Source: an uncultured Kangiella sp.
GTDB lineage: Bacteria; Pseudomonadota; Gammaproteobacteria; Enterobacterales; DSM-103792
Assembly: GCA_946480585.1 (NCBI GenBank)
Contig: CAMLKQ010000057.1
Span: forward strand, 1 to 10,491
Direction of reading: 5' to 3'
DNA: 10,491 nt
The notes below the pieces were generated by a model. It ran no database searches. It had not been told where the DNA came from and saw nothing but the letters and a program-made list of their open reading frames with translations. Each line of letters opens with the position of its first letter. Within the stretch, counting starts at the first letter, position 1. Positions 1 to 7,207 of this stretch are shown here, piece after piece. The translations under genes and the position numbers were made by a program.

Positions 1-90
1 GTCGCGCAAGGCCACCACCTCGACCTCGCCGGCCTGATAGACCTTGCGCACGCCCTGCATGCGCAGCACCGGTTGCCGGTCTTCGTCCAT
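1..90 (-). CDS. ABC transporter ATP-binding protein, N-terminal fragment (cut by window edge)
   Basis: Only the first 30 codons are present; the gene runs off the left edge. The translation reads like the beginning of a LolD/MacB/YknY-type ABC ATPase: residues 8-14 (VLRMQGV) and 15-22 (RKVYQAGE), then VEVVALRD. This fits the family pattern of a first beta-strand, a K-x-Y-x-x-G turn, and 'V-x-A-L-x-D' before the Walker A region, which lies outside the window. The ATG at 90 is preceded by GAGGGG at good spacing on the minus strand, which supports this start. By family, such proteins energise lipoprotein or macrolide/peptide export with an FtsX-like permease, but no partner gene is visible. It lies downstream of the AraC gene on the same strand after a 131-bp gap, so co-transcription is possible but not shown. 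Confidence 0.72.
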   Translation of the reverse strand, partial: MDEDRQPVLRMQGVRKVYQAGEVEVVALRD

Positions 91-177
91 GCCATCCCCT
101 CGCCGCCACTGCGAAAGCCAATCATGGCACAAAGGTTCGGGATTGAATTTGATCCGGGTCGATTAGCGCGGCGGTGT

Positions 178-209
178 TCCGGCCGCAGTCTCCGGCCGCT
201 GCTTCCGGC
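178..209. repeat. Short degenerate 13-bp periodic GC-rich repeat
   Basis: TCCGGC recurs at 178, 191 and 204, exactly 13 bp apart; the first two copies share TCCGGCCGC. Each of those two contains the self-complementary hexamer CGGCCG, so they could pair into a small hairpin. It sits just past the stop codon of the AraC gene. There is no T-run, so it is not a convincing intrinsic terminator. The rest of the 91-221 gap shows only the ribosome-binding site of the ABC gene. Confidence 0.4.
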
Positions 210-221
210 TGGAAGCTCAGC

Positions 222-1253
222 TCAGCCCAGCTGGGGCAGGTAGTGGCGCAAGGTGCTGGGCAGTTGTCCGGTCCAACGCTTGAACGAACGGCGGAAGTTG
301 GTGCGGTCCTGAAAGCCGAGATGATCCGCCACCGCTTCGCTGTCATAGCCACGGCCCCAGTAAAGATAGAGCGCCACATGCTTGCGCACGGCATCATGCA
401 AGGCCTGAAAGCACCAGCCATGAGCCTTCAGCCTGCGCTTGCAGGTGGCCGGGCTGATACCGAGGCTGGTAGAGACAGTTTCAAGACTGCAACCCGTCCG
501 CACCGATTGCAGCATCTGCGCAAATACCTGCTCGACAAAGCTGCTACCGGCAAACATCGGCTGCTGCGCGAGCCGCTGCCGCGCCAATGCCGCCACCGTC
601 TGCGAAGCCCGCGGCCATGGCGCGAGAAACAGCGCGCGCGGCAGCACCATCGCATCGACCTGACAGTCGAAGTGCAAAGACTCGCCCAAGTGGGCTTGGT
701 ACTGCTCGCAGTAGGCAGGTGCGCGGTGGCTAAACAGAAATTGCCACGGCCAACGTTCACCGCTTTGCCAACGGCACATTGCCGTGACTGCCGTCATGCT
801 GGCTTCCACCAGCTGCGGACGCAAACTACCCGCACCGCAGACATCGAGCCAGTACAAACAAACATACCGCTCGTCCAGATGCAGCCGCGGTGCCAGCAAC
901 GGACTCAAGCGGCTGCGCTGCTGCAAAAGCAAATCGAGCGCGTCGGCAAAATGGCCGGCATGCGCCAACGCCGTACTGAGTTCACCATAATGGCCGGGCA
1001 ACAACCGGTGCCCGAGCTGAAAGCTGGTGTCGTTCGCGCCAAGCAGTTCTACTGCATTGCCGAACAAGCGCAGATACTGCTGCGGGCTGATCATCCGCTC
1101 GCTATCCAGCTGTTCCAGAAACAGGCCGGTACCACGCAGCAAGCGGTGGCTGTCGACATCCCGGGTCAATGCCAAATCGATCAGACAGGCCGGTTGCTCA
1201 TGCACCGGAATGACGCGGTCATCGCGTTCATAGCAGGCGACCAGCGCTGACAT
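222..1253 (-). CDS. AraC-family transcriptional regulator (OruR/ArgR-like)
   Basis: This is a predicted cytoplasmic DNA-binding regulator of 343 aa. The C-terminal part has the two helix-turn-helix units of the AraC family. The first is at about 255-278 (LGISPATCKRRL). The second is at about 303-336, with the family signature LGFQDRTNFRRSFKRWTG. The N-terminal ~200 residues fit the arabinose-binding-type domain found in OruR/ArgR/GadX-like regulators, a region that senses an unknown ligand. Total length is typical of that subfamily. The ATG at 1253 lies 21 bp after the stop of the upstream GGDEF gene on the same strand, which suggests an operon. No strong Shine-Dalgarno precedes it, so translational coupling is possible. 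The ligand and target genes cannot be read from the sequence. The adjacent phosphate locus is transcribed divergently from the promoter region of this operon, so it is one candidate target, but only by proximity. Confidence 0.9.
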   Translation of the reverse strand: MSALVACYERDDRVIPVHEQPACLIDLALTRDVDSHRLLRGTGLFLEQLDSERMISPQQYLRLFGNAVELLGANDTSFQLGHRLLPGHYGELSTALAHAGHFADALDLLLQQRSRLSPLLAPRLHLDERYVCLYWLDVCGAGSLRPQLVEASMTAVTAMCRWQSGERWPWQFLFSHRAPAYCEQYQAHLGESLHFDCQVDAMVLPRALFLAPWPRASQTVAALARQRLAQQPMFAGSSFVEQVFAQMLQSVRTGCSLETVSTSLGISPATCKRRLKAHGWCFQALHDAVRKHVALYLYWGRGYDSEAVADHLGFQDRTNFRRSFKRWTGQLPSTLRHYLPQLG

Positions 1254-1274
1254 GGCTCTGGTTCCGGTTCTGAT

Positions 1275-2228
1275 TCAGGCGAAAACAGCGGTAGCGCGCG
1301 GCGCGCCCGGGAGCGGTACTTGCCCCAACCGGGCAAGCAACTGATCCGCCGAATCGTTTTGCCCCGGCATCACGGTCAGCACTGATGCGCTCAGCTGCAC
1401 GCGCACACCACGCGCCGTGCGATAGGCCAGCGTCGCAACGGCCGCCGCCAGATCGGCCGCGATGTGGTGGGCCGTTTCCATTGAGGTCTCAGGCAGCAAG
1501 GCGACAAAGCGATCACCCGCCAGGCGGCACAACAAATCGCCTTGGCGCAAATTGAGCAACAACAACTGGCTCACCGCCTGCAAAGCGCGATCGCCCTCAG
1601 CAAAACCCTGCTCACGATTGACTGCCGTAAACTGATTCAGATCGAGCGCCACCAAAGCAAAACCGGCGATACCTCCGCGCGGCACGAGCGACAGCTCACG
1701 CTGCAATTGGCGGCGCAGATAGGCGGCGCCCGTCAAAGGCAGCAGTGCGTCAAAATGGCGATGCTCACGAAACAGCCGCTCGCGCTTGTTCATCTGGACA
1801 TTGAGCACCAGTTGTTCCTGATGCCAGTGATAAATACCGAAGGTCAGCACCAGCAAGCCGACTGGCATTGTGGCCGACTCGAGCCAGTGATCCCACTGCG
1901 CGCTATCCGGCAGCCGGAAAAATTCATCCAGCGCATCGGTCCACATGGCGAGAAAGACCAGCGACAACCCCCAGCACAGAAAACGGGTCACCCGACCACC
2001 GGGCCGACTGCGCAGCACCCAGTTGAGCCAGCTGAAAATCAGGATCGCAGTGCCGCCTTCACCCAGGATGTCGAGCCAGACCCATTGCGTACTGGTTTTG
2101 CCGCTACCGTGCCAAGCCATGGCGAACAGGATCAGCAGCGCGGCAAGCACTACCGGCAGCAACCACACCAACGGGCCATAACGGCGCTGATGGTTCAAAC
2201 CCGCGTATGACAAGAACGACCGCAACAT
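1275..2228 (-). CDS. Membrane protein with degenerate GGDEF domain (AGDRF, I-site retained)
   Basis: This is a predicted inner-membrane signalling protein of 317 aa. Four hydrophobic segments lie near residues 20-39, 54-72, 83-98 and 121-135. A charged linker follows (about 137-157), then a GGDEF domain (about 159-303). The active-site loop reads AGDRF (237-241) instead of GG[D/E]EF, so the first Gly and the conserved fourth-position Glu are lost. Other landmarks remain: D196 of the metal-binding strand, N204 and D213 for guanine contact, and an RxxD inhibitory-site motif at R228-D231 in the canonical spacing. This points to a weak or inactive cyclase that may still bind c-di-GMP; that is inference. 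I chose the ATG at 2228, which has AGGTG six bases upstream. An in-frame TTG at 2243 would add five residues but has poor ribosome-binding context. The AraC regulator follows after 21 bp and is probably co-transcribed. Confidence 0.85.
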   Translation of the reverse strand: MLRSFLSYAGLNHQRRYGPLVWLLPVVLAALLILFAMAWHGSGKTSTQWVWLDILGEGGTAILIFSWLNWVLRSRPGGRVTRFLCWGLSLVFLAMWTDALDEFFRLPDSAQWDHWLESATMPVGLLVLTFGIYHWHQEQLVLNVQMNKRERLFREHRHFDALLPLTGAAYLRRQLQRELSLVPRGGIAGFALVALDLNQFTAVNREQGFAEGDRALQAVSQLLLLNLRQGDLLCRLAGDRFVALLPETSMETAHHIAADLAAAVATLAYRTARGVRVQLSASVLTVMPGQNDSADQLLARLGQVPLPGAPRATAVFA

Positions 2229-2315
2229 CGACAACACCTGCAACCTGTTTGTAACAGTCGGCAGTTCAACACGGCCAGATGACGTTGCCGTGTCAGCCCA
2301 TGTCGCTACGGGTCA

Positions 2316-2434
2316 AATCAGCTCAGTGCAAATTGCGTCAGGCGTTGTGATGCCGCCAGTGACGCGGATGAGACACGCCACGCCGGCCGTCGAACGCGGA
2401 CGATGGTCCGTTTTAACCCGGTTCAATCAGCTCA
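2316..2434. repeat. Direct repeat AATCAGCTCA (two copies) in the divergent intergenic region
   Basis: AATCAGCTCA occurs at 2316-2325 and again at 2425-2434, each preceded by GGT and two bases that differ. The two copies are 109 bp apart in the non-coding stretch between the divergent GGDEF/AraC operon and the receptor. They could be binding sites for a local regulator such as the AraC protein, but a 10-bp repeat can also arise by chance. Apart from these and the Pho-box-like element, I see no small ORF or RNA gene in 2229-2586 that I can support. Confidence 0.35.
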
Positions 2435-2488
2435 ATTGGCACGCACACAAGCAGCAAAACACCGGCATTTGATGGTGTGCCAAGACCG

Positions 2489-2522
2489 CTGTCATCGAAC
2501 TGCCATCTGCTGCCCCTAGCGT
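2489..2522 (+). promoter_or_regulatory. Putative Pho box (PhoB site) and weak -10 upstream of the receptor gene
   Basis: CTGTCAT (2489-2495), spacer CGAA, then CTGCCAT (2500-2506) form two 7-bp half-sites at 11-bp periodicity. The known PhoB consensus is CTGTCAT, a 4-base A/T-rich spacer and CTGTCAY. The first half-site matches fully and the second at six of seven positions; the spacer is less A/T-rich than usual. Ten bases downstream is TAGCGT (2517-2522), a poor (3 of 6) -10 element at the distance expected for PhoB-activated promoters, where the Pho box replaces the -35. Transcription would then start near 2529, giving a leader of about 58 nt to the GTG at 2587. Regulation by phosphate starvation fits the phytase and phosphatase genes downstream. 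Confidence 0.6.
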
Positions 2523-2586
2523 GCGCCCCAGTTGCGGCAGCGTCTCCGCCGCTTGCCGTCGTATTTCCAATCGGGAGAGTTGTCAC

Positions 2587-5094
2587 GTGAAGCACCATCA
2601 AGCCGCGCTCGCCGGCCCGCTGTTTCGCCGGAGCATGTTGGCTCTGGCTGTTGCCACCGGTCTGGCCGCACAGGCCGCCGAGCAAGCCCCTGCCCCAACC
2701 CTCGACGCGGATAGCGAAGTGGTCCGCATCGAAGTGATCGGTCAGGCCGCCAGCCTTGAACAATCGCTGCGCGACCAGCGCGCCTCGGACCGCATCGAAA
2801 GCGTGGTCAAGGCGGACGGCATCGGCCAGTTGCCGGATGACAACGCCGCCGAAGCCTTGCAGCGCGTGCCGGGCATTTCGATTGAACGCGATCAGGGCGA
2901 AGGCCGCTTCATTCGCGTCCGTGGCTTGAGCCCGGATCTGAATGCCGTGACCATCAATGGCTCACTGGTGCCAGCACCGGAAAGCGAACGCCGCGCCGTT
3001 GCGCTCGACGTGCTGCCAGCTGAGCTGGTGCAATCGGTGTCGGTGGTCAAGACACTGACGCCAGACATGGACGCGAACTCGCTTGGCGGCACTGTCGAAG
3101 TCGAAAGCCTGTCGGCCTTCGATTACAAAGGCGGCTTCTACAGCCTGAGCGCCGAAAGCAGCTACGACGACAACACCGGCGAATACAGCCCGAAATACGC
3201 CGCCGCGTTCAGCAGCCGACTCGGCACTGACGAGCGCTTCGGCATTGCTGCCGCCATCAATTTTCATGACCGCACCTTTGGTTCTGACAACGTCGAGACC
3301 GGTGGTGACTGGGATTTTGATGACGCCGCCCGGCTCGCCAGTGTCGAGCAACGGGATTACAGCATCGAGCGCGAGCGGATCGGCGCGGCGCTGAACTTCG
3401 ATTATCGCCCGGATGACGACAGCAAATACTGGTTGCGCACGCTGTACAGCCGCTTTGCCGATCAGGAATACCGGCAGCTGCTGAAAGCCGAGTTTGAAGA
3501 CGCGCTGGCCGACGGCGAAACCGGCGCGGTCGAAGTCGAGCGTGAACTGAAAGACCGGGAAGAAACCCAGACCATCTATTCCCTTGTCATCGGCGGCGAC
3601 AAGCAATTCGACCGCTGGCGTGTGGCAGGCCAGCTCGGCTACGGTCGCGCCGGCGAAGACAATCCAGACCAACTCGATCCGGCAGTGTTCACCGCTGACG
3701 GTGGCTCCGGCGGTTTCCGCAATACCCGGCGGCCGCAACTGCAACTCGACGAGGCGTTCTATCAGGCCGAAAACTTCGCGCTGGATGAGGCCGAACTCGC
3801 CGACAGCGAGACCACTGATACCGAACACAACGCCCGGCTCGACTTCAGCCGCGATTACAGCTGGGGCGAAGCCGATGCCACGCTGAAATTCGGCGCCAAG
3901 CTGAGCCGCCGCGAAAAAGACAATGATGTGGACGTGTGGGCATTCGAAGACTTCGGCGATTACGGCATCAGCGATGAGGCACTGAGCCTTACCGCACTCA
4001 GCAGCGGCAGCGTCGATTACGCGTATGGTCAGTTTGGCCCTGCCATCGCCAGTGGCGCGGTGCGAAATCTGTTGGCTCAGCTCGACCGCAGCGAATTTTT
4101 CGATGAGGAAGCCTCACGCATTGAAGACTTCAACATGCAGGAAGACATCGACGCCGGTTACCTGATGCAAACGATGAACTGGGACAACTGGCGCGTGATC
4201 GCCGGCGTCCGGTTCGAAAGCACCCGCTTTGAAGCCGAAGGCACCGGCTTGCGCGATGGCGAATTCGAAGCCGTGACCGCCAAACGCGATGATAAGCACT
4301 GGCTGCCCGGCCTGCACGGCCGCTACCTCCTCGGCGACAACACCCAGATCCGACTGGCGCTGACCCACAGCGTGGTGAGGTCGACCTTTGGTGAACGGGC
4401 ACCGGGCTTTGTCATCGATGGCGATGAAGCCGAGTTCGGCAATCCGAACCTGAAGCCGCTGGAAGCGCGCAATCTGGACGCCGGCATCGAACATTTCTTT
4501 GGCAAGGCCAGCGTGCTGTCGGCGTTTGTCTTCCACAAGGACATCGACAACTTCGTTTACCAGACCGATCTGGCTGGCAGCGGCGACTGGCTGGACTTTG
4601 ATGAAGCGATCAGCTTCGCCAACGGCGACAGCGCCAGCGTCTATGGTCTGGAGCTGGCCTGGTCACAGAAGTTTGCCAATGGTTTCTTGCTGGCCGCCAA
4701 CACCACGCTGACCGACTCTGACGCCGAGATCGAAAACGGCAGCGGCGATGTCCGTGACATCAGCTTGCCAAGCCAATCCGACACCACCGGCAATATCACC
4801 ATCGGCTACGAGAATGAGCGCTGGAGCCTGCGCCTGACCGGCAACTACAAGTCGGAATACCTGTACGAAATCGCCGATGTCAGTGACGAACAATACGATG
4901 TCATCGTCGACAGCCAGACACAGTACGATCTGTCGGCGCGGGTATTCCTGAGCAAAGGCCTGCAACTGTATGTTGAAGCACGCAACCTCGGTGACGAGCC
5001 CTACTATGCTTATACCGGCCGGCGCGCCTACAACCACCAATATGAAAGCTACGGCCCGAGCTACGCCGTCGGCATCAGCTACAGCCAATTCTGA
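2587..5094 (+). CDS. TonB-dependent outer-membrane receptor, probably for phytate or another phosphorylated substrate
   Basis: This 835-aa protein is a TonB-dependent receptor of the large 'TonB-Xanth-Caul' type. The signal peptide covers residues 1-30, with probable cleavage after AQA (A30|A31). A TonB-box-like stretch (EVVRIEVI) lies at about 44-51. The plug domain spans about 66-175, with the hallmark FIRVRGL at 108-114 and SLGGTVEVES at 165-174. A 22-strand-type barrel fills the rest and ends in an aromatic residue (F835), as expected for BamA-dependent insertion. The GTG at 2587 is chosen because GGGAGAG lies at 2573-2579 and the signal peptide starts here; the frame is open back to 2521, but that extension precedes the likely transcription start. 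Receptors of this class are often encoded next to beta-propeller phytases in Gram-negative bacteria. The phytase gene begins 61 bp downstream, so import of phytate or its products is the best guess. The substrate is not readable from the sequence. Confidence 0.93.
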   Translation: MKHHQAALAGPLFRRSMLALAVATGLAAQAAEQAPAPTLDADSEVVRIEVIGQAASLEQSLRDQRASDRIESVVKADGIGQLPDDNAAEALQRVPGISIERDQGEGRFIRVRGLSPDLNAVTINGSLVPAPESERRAVALDVLPAELVQSVSVVKTLTPDMDANSLGGTVEVESLSAFDYKGGFYSLSAESSYDDNTGEYSPKYAAAFSSRLGTDERFGIAAAINFHDRTFGSDNVETGGDWDFDDAARLASVEQRDYSIERERIGAALNFDYRPDDDSKYWLRTLYSRFADQEYRQLLKAEFEDALADGETGAVEVERELKDREETQTIYSLVIGGDKQFDRWRVAGQLGYGRAGEDNPDQLDPAVFTADGGSGGFRNTRRPQLQLDEAFYQAENFALDEAELADSETTDTEHNARLDFSRDYSWGEADATLKFGAKLSRREKDNDVDVWAFEDFGDYGISDEALSLTALSSGSVDYAYGQFGPAIASGAVRNLLAQLDRSEFFDEEASRIEDFNMQEDIDAGYLMQTMNWDNWRVIAGVRFESTRFEAEGTGLRDGEFEAVTAKRDDKHWLPGLHGRYLLGDNTQIRLALTHSVVRSTFGERAPGFVIDGDEAEFGNPNLKPLEARNLDAGIEHFFGKASVLSAFVFHKDIDNFVYQTDLAGSGDWLDFDEAISFANGDSASVYGLELAWSQKFANGFLLAANTTLTDSDAEIENGSGDVRDISLPSQSDTTGNITIGYENERWSLRLTGNYKSEYLYEIADVSDEQYDVIVDSQTQYDLSARVFLSKGLQLYVEARNLGDEPYYAYTGRRAYNHQYESYGPSYAVGISYSQF

Positions 5095-5103
5095 GTCAGG
5101 GTT

Positions 5104-5143
5104 GGTCGCTGCGCTGGTAGCCACTGCACAGCGACCCTTTTTT
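5104..5143 (+). terminator. Intrinsic-terminator-like hairpin between receptor and phytase
   Basis: GGTCGCTG (5104-5111) pairs perfectly with CAGCGACC (5129-5136) across a 17-nt loop. One C follows, then six T residues (5138-5143). The loop contains TGG-TAG-CCA, which could add a small inner stem. The layout is that of a Rho-independent terminator. It sits between the receptor stop (5094) and the phytase start (5156), and the T-run is directly followed by the phytase ribosome-binding site AAGGA (5144-5148). It may be a partial terminator or attenuator within an operon, or it may end the receptor transcript, in which case the phytase would need its own promoter. I see no good promoter in the 61-bp gap. 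Confidence 0.75.
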
Positions 5144-5155
5144 AAGGACCGATTC

Positions 5156-7144
5156 ATGTTTTCGACTTTACCGTCGCGCGCGCCACAACGGCTGCTGCTG
5201 TCGCTGTGCCTTGCCATTGTGATCTCCGGGTGCGAGCAACCGGCACCTGAAAGCAACGAGCAAGCAGCGCCTACCGCAGCGACGACCAACACACCGATCG
5301 CGACACTGAGCTTGCAACCACTGGCAACTGCCCGCGAATGGGCCGTCGATGCCGCACAGCTGTTGCCGGACACGGCTGTATGGCAGGGTATCGAACGCGT
5401 CGTTGCCAGCCCGCGCCAAGGATTGCTGCTGCTGGATGCAAACGGCAACGTTCGCAGCAAGCTTGATGGCCGCTTCGACACGCTCGACAGTCGCGGCCAC
5501 GGCGAAGCGTCACGCTGGCTCGCCAGCTACGACCGCATCCGACATCAGGTTGTGGTGTTGTCGCTGCACGCTAGCGAGCCGCATTTCGGTACCCCACTCT
5601 ATTTGCCGCGCCTGTCATTTGGCGTCGAATCCGTTTGCCTCTATCGCGACCGCGACAACCTTTTGCAGTTGTTCGTTATTGGTGAAGAGGGTCGCGGGGA
5701 ACACTGGTTGCTCGGTACCGATGACAGCTTGCTGCCAGAAGCAAAACCTTTGCGGCAACTGAGCTTGCCGCCGACCGCCAAGTTCTGTGCGGTCGATGAT
5801 GCGGCGGATGCCTTGTACGTCAATGAAGAAGGGGTTGGTGTCTGGCGTTATCCGGCCGCCGCCGAAACCGATCTGAATCGGGAGGTGATTGCTTTGGTGG
5901 AGCCACATGGCCCGCTCGGCAGCGCCGATGGGTTGGCGAGTGCCGCCGGCGACGTCTTGATTGTCGATGGCGAAAACACCAGCTTGCATCGTTATCAGTA
6001 TCGCGAAGCGCGCTGGCAGGCGCTGCCGCCGCTCGCGCTGGCGGGTACCGAACAGCCGGAACAACTCGCGGTGCAACGGCAAGCCGAGCAGCTGCACTTG
6101 TTGCTGCGCGACGACGACAGCGATCAGTTTTTCCGCACCACGCTGACCATCGCTCAGACACCCGACGCGCCCGCCTCGATACCGGCCGTACCGGCCCGGG
6201 TGCAAACCGAGTTTGTGGTAAGCGAAGGCGATGCTGCAGATGATCCGGCGATCTGGCAACACCCGACCGAGCCCGGAAAAAGCCGTGTGCTGGCAACCGA
6301 CAAAAAATTCGGCCTGCTGGTTTACGATCTGAACGGCAAACAGCTGCAAGCTTTGCCGAGTGGAGACATCAACAACATCGATATCCGCACCGGCTTCAGT
6401 TGGCAAGGAAAAACCGTCGATGTGGCCGTGGCCGGCAACCGCAGCTTCAACAGCCTGACCGTTTACAGCATTGCCCGCGACAGCGGCGTTGTGACCGAGC
6501 TCGGCAATTTGCCAGTGGCGATGACGGAGATCTACGGACTCTGCCTGTATTCGCCGCGTGCCGGCGAAATCCACGCCATTCCAAACGACAAGGACGGCCG
6601 TTTCCTGCAATACCGACTGGCCAGCAACAACGGAAAGCTGGCGCTGGAACTGTTGCGCGAATTCAGCCTCGCCAGCCAACCAGAAGGCTGTGTTGCCGAT
6701 GATCGCAACCAGCAACTGTATGTTGGTGAGGAAGACGTCGCGGTCTGGACGCTCGCCGCCAATGCCGACGCAGCGACCACGATGACGGAAGTGATCCGGG
6801 CCGGTGCAGGTATCGAGGCTGACATCGAAGGCATCGGCATCTGGCAGAACGCCGAGCGCAGCTATCTGGTGATTTCCAGTCAAGGCGACGACAGCTATGT
6901 CGTGCTTGACGCGAAACCACCTTTCGCATCGCGCGGTCGTTTCCGTGTAGGCATCAATATCGAGACCGGGATCGACGGCGTTTCCGAAACCGATGGACTG
7001 GAGGTCAGTGCCGGCAATTTCGGCGGTGCCTTCAGCGAGGGTTTGCTGGTGTTGCAGGACGGCCGCAAGCGGCTCCCGCAAGGCAAGCAAAATTTCAAAT
7101 ATGTCGCATGGTCGGACATTCGCAGCAGCTTGAAACTCGACTGA
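5156..7144 (+). CDS. Beta-propeller phytase (3-phytase type), tandem-domain lipoprotein
   Basis: This 662-aa protein is predicted to release phosphate stepwise from phytate in a Ca2+-dependent way, from the outer membrane or periplasm. It has a lipoprotein signal with lipobox ISGC (lipidated C26). The C-terminal domain (about 348-662) carries both signatures of the family: DAADDPAIW (359-367) and NNIDIR (406-411). It also has PEG (509-511), EEDVAVW (525-531), DIEG (556-559), SSQGDDS (574-580) and DGVSETDGLEV (607-617), which match metal- and phosphate-site loops. The N-terminal domain (about 62-345) is a diverged copy: DTAVW (72-76) replaces DDPAIW, TLDSR (109-113) replaces NIDIR, and EEGVGVW (224-230) mirrors EEDVAVW. 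The layout resembles known dual-domain phytases with an incomplete first propeller. The ATG at 5156 is supported by AAGGA at 5144-5148 and by the lipoprotein signal; the frame is open upstream into the receptor gene, but that extension is not credible. Confidence 0.95.
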   Translation: MFSTLPSRAPQRLLLSLCLAIVISGCEQPAPESNEQAAPTAATTNTPIATLSLQPLATAREWAVDAAQLLPDTAVWQGIERVVASPRQGLLLLDANGNVRSKLDGRFDTLDSRGHGEASRWLASYDRIRHQVVVLSLHASEPHFGTPLYLPRLSFGVESVCLYRDRDNLLQLFVIGEEGRGEHWLLGTDDSLLPEAKPLRQLSLPPTAKFCAVDDAADALYVNEEGVGVWRYPAAAETDLNREVIALVEPHGPLGSADGLASAAGDVLIVDGENTSLHRYQYREARWQALPPLALAGTEQPEQLAVQRQAEQLHLLLRDDDSDQFFRTTLTIAQTPDAPASIPAVPARVQTEFVVSEGDAADDPAIWQHPTEPGKSRVLATDKKFGLLVYDLNGKQLQALPSGDINNIDIRTGFSWQGKTVDVAVAGNRSFNSLTVYSIARDSGVVTELGNLPVAMTEIYGLCLYSPRAGEIHAIPNDKDGRFLQYRLASNNGKLALELLREFSLASQPEGCVADDRNQQLYVGEEDVAVWTLAANADAATTMTEVIRAGAGIEADIEGIGIWQNAERSYLVISSQGDDSYVVLDAKPPFASRGRFRVGINIETGIDGVSETDGLEVSAGNFGGAFSEGLLVLQDGRKRLPQGKQNFKYVAWSDIRSSLKLD

Positions 7145-7167
7145 CACCACGCACGTTCAACCAGAAA

Positions 7168-7191
7168 ACGGCATGCCTTCGCGCATGCCGT
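7168..7191 (+). other. Intercistronic perfect hairpin between phytase and phosphatase genes
   Basis: ACGGCATGC (7168-7176) and GCATGCCGT (7183-7191) form a 9-bp perfect stem with a six-base loop CTTCGC. There is no T-run after it on the plus strand, so it is unlikely to terminate the operon. It ends six bases before the ribosome-binding site AAGG (7197-7200) of the phosphatase gene. It may stabilise the upstream mRNA or tune translation. On the minus strand a short TTTTC follows, but no gene there needs a terminator. Confidence 0.55.
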
Positions 7192-7207
7192 CCGTCAAGG
7201 TATTCCC

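Noticed and set aside
174..1250. Long plus-strand open frame opposite the AraC gene
   Set aside because: The minus-strand frame has clear AraC helix-turn-helix signatures. The plus-strand product is low-complexity Arg/Gln-rich without a recognisable domain, as expected from the complement of a GC-rich gene.
2521..2586. Upstream GTG start for the receptor
   Set aside because: It would place 22 non-signal residues before the signal peptide. It also precedes the probable transcription start, and the GTG at 2587 has a good Shine-Dalgarno.
2962..3828. 288-codon minus-strand open frame opposite the receptor gene
   Set aside because: It is a shadow of the receptor plug/barrel coding sequence, with no ribosome-binding site or domain.
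4970..5155. Upstream extension of the phytase frame into the receptor gene
   Set aside because: The lipoprotein signal and the AAGGA site fix the start at 5156; the extension is out-of-frame receptor sequence.
5615..7150. 511-codon minus-strand open frame opposite the phytase gene
   Set aside because: The plus strand carries exact phytase signatures. The antisense translation has no recognisable domain, and long antisense frames are common at this GC content.
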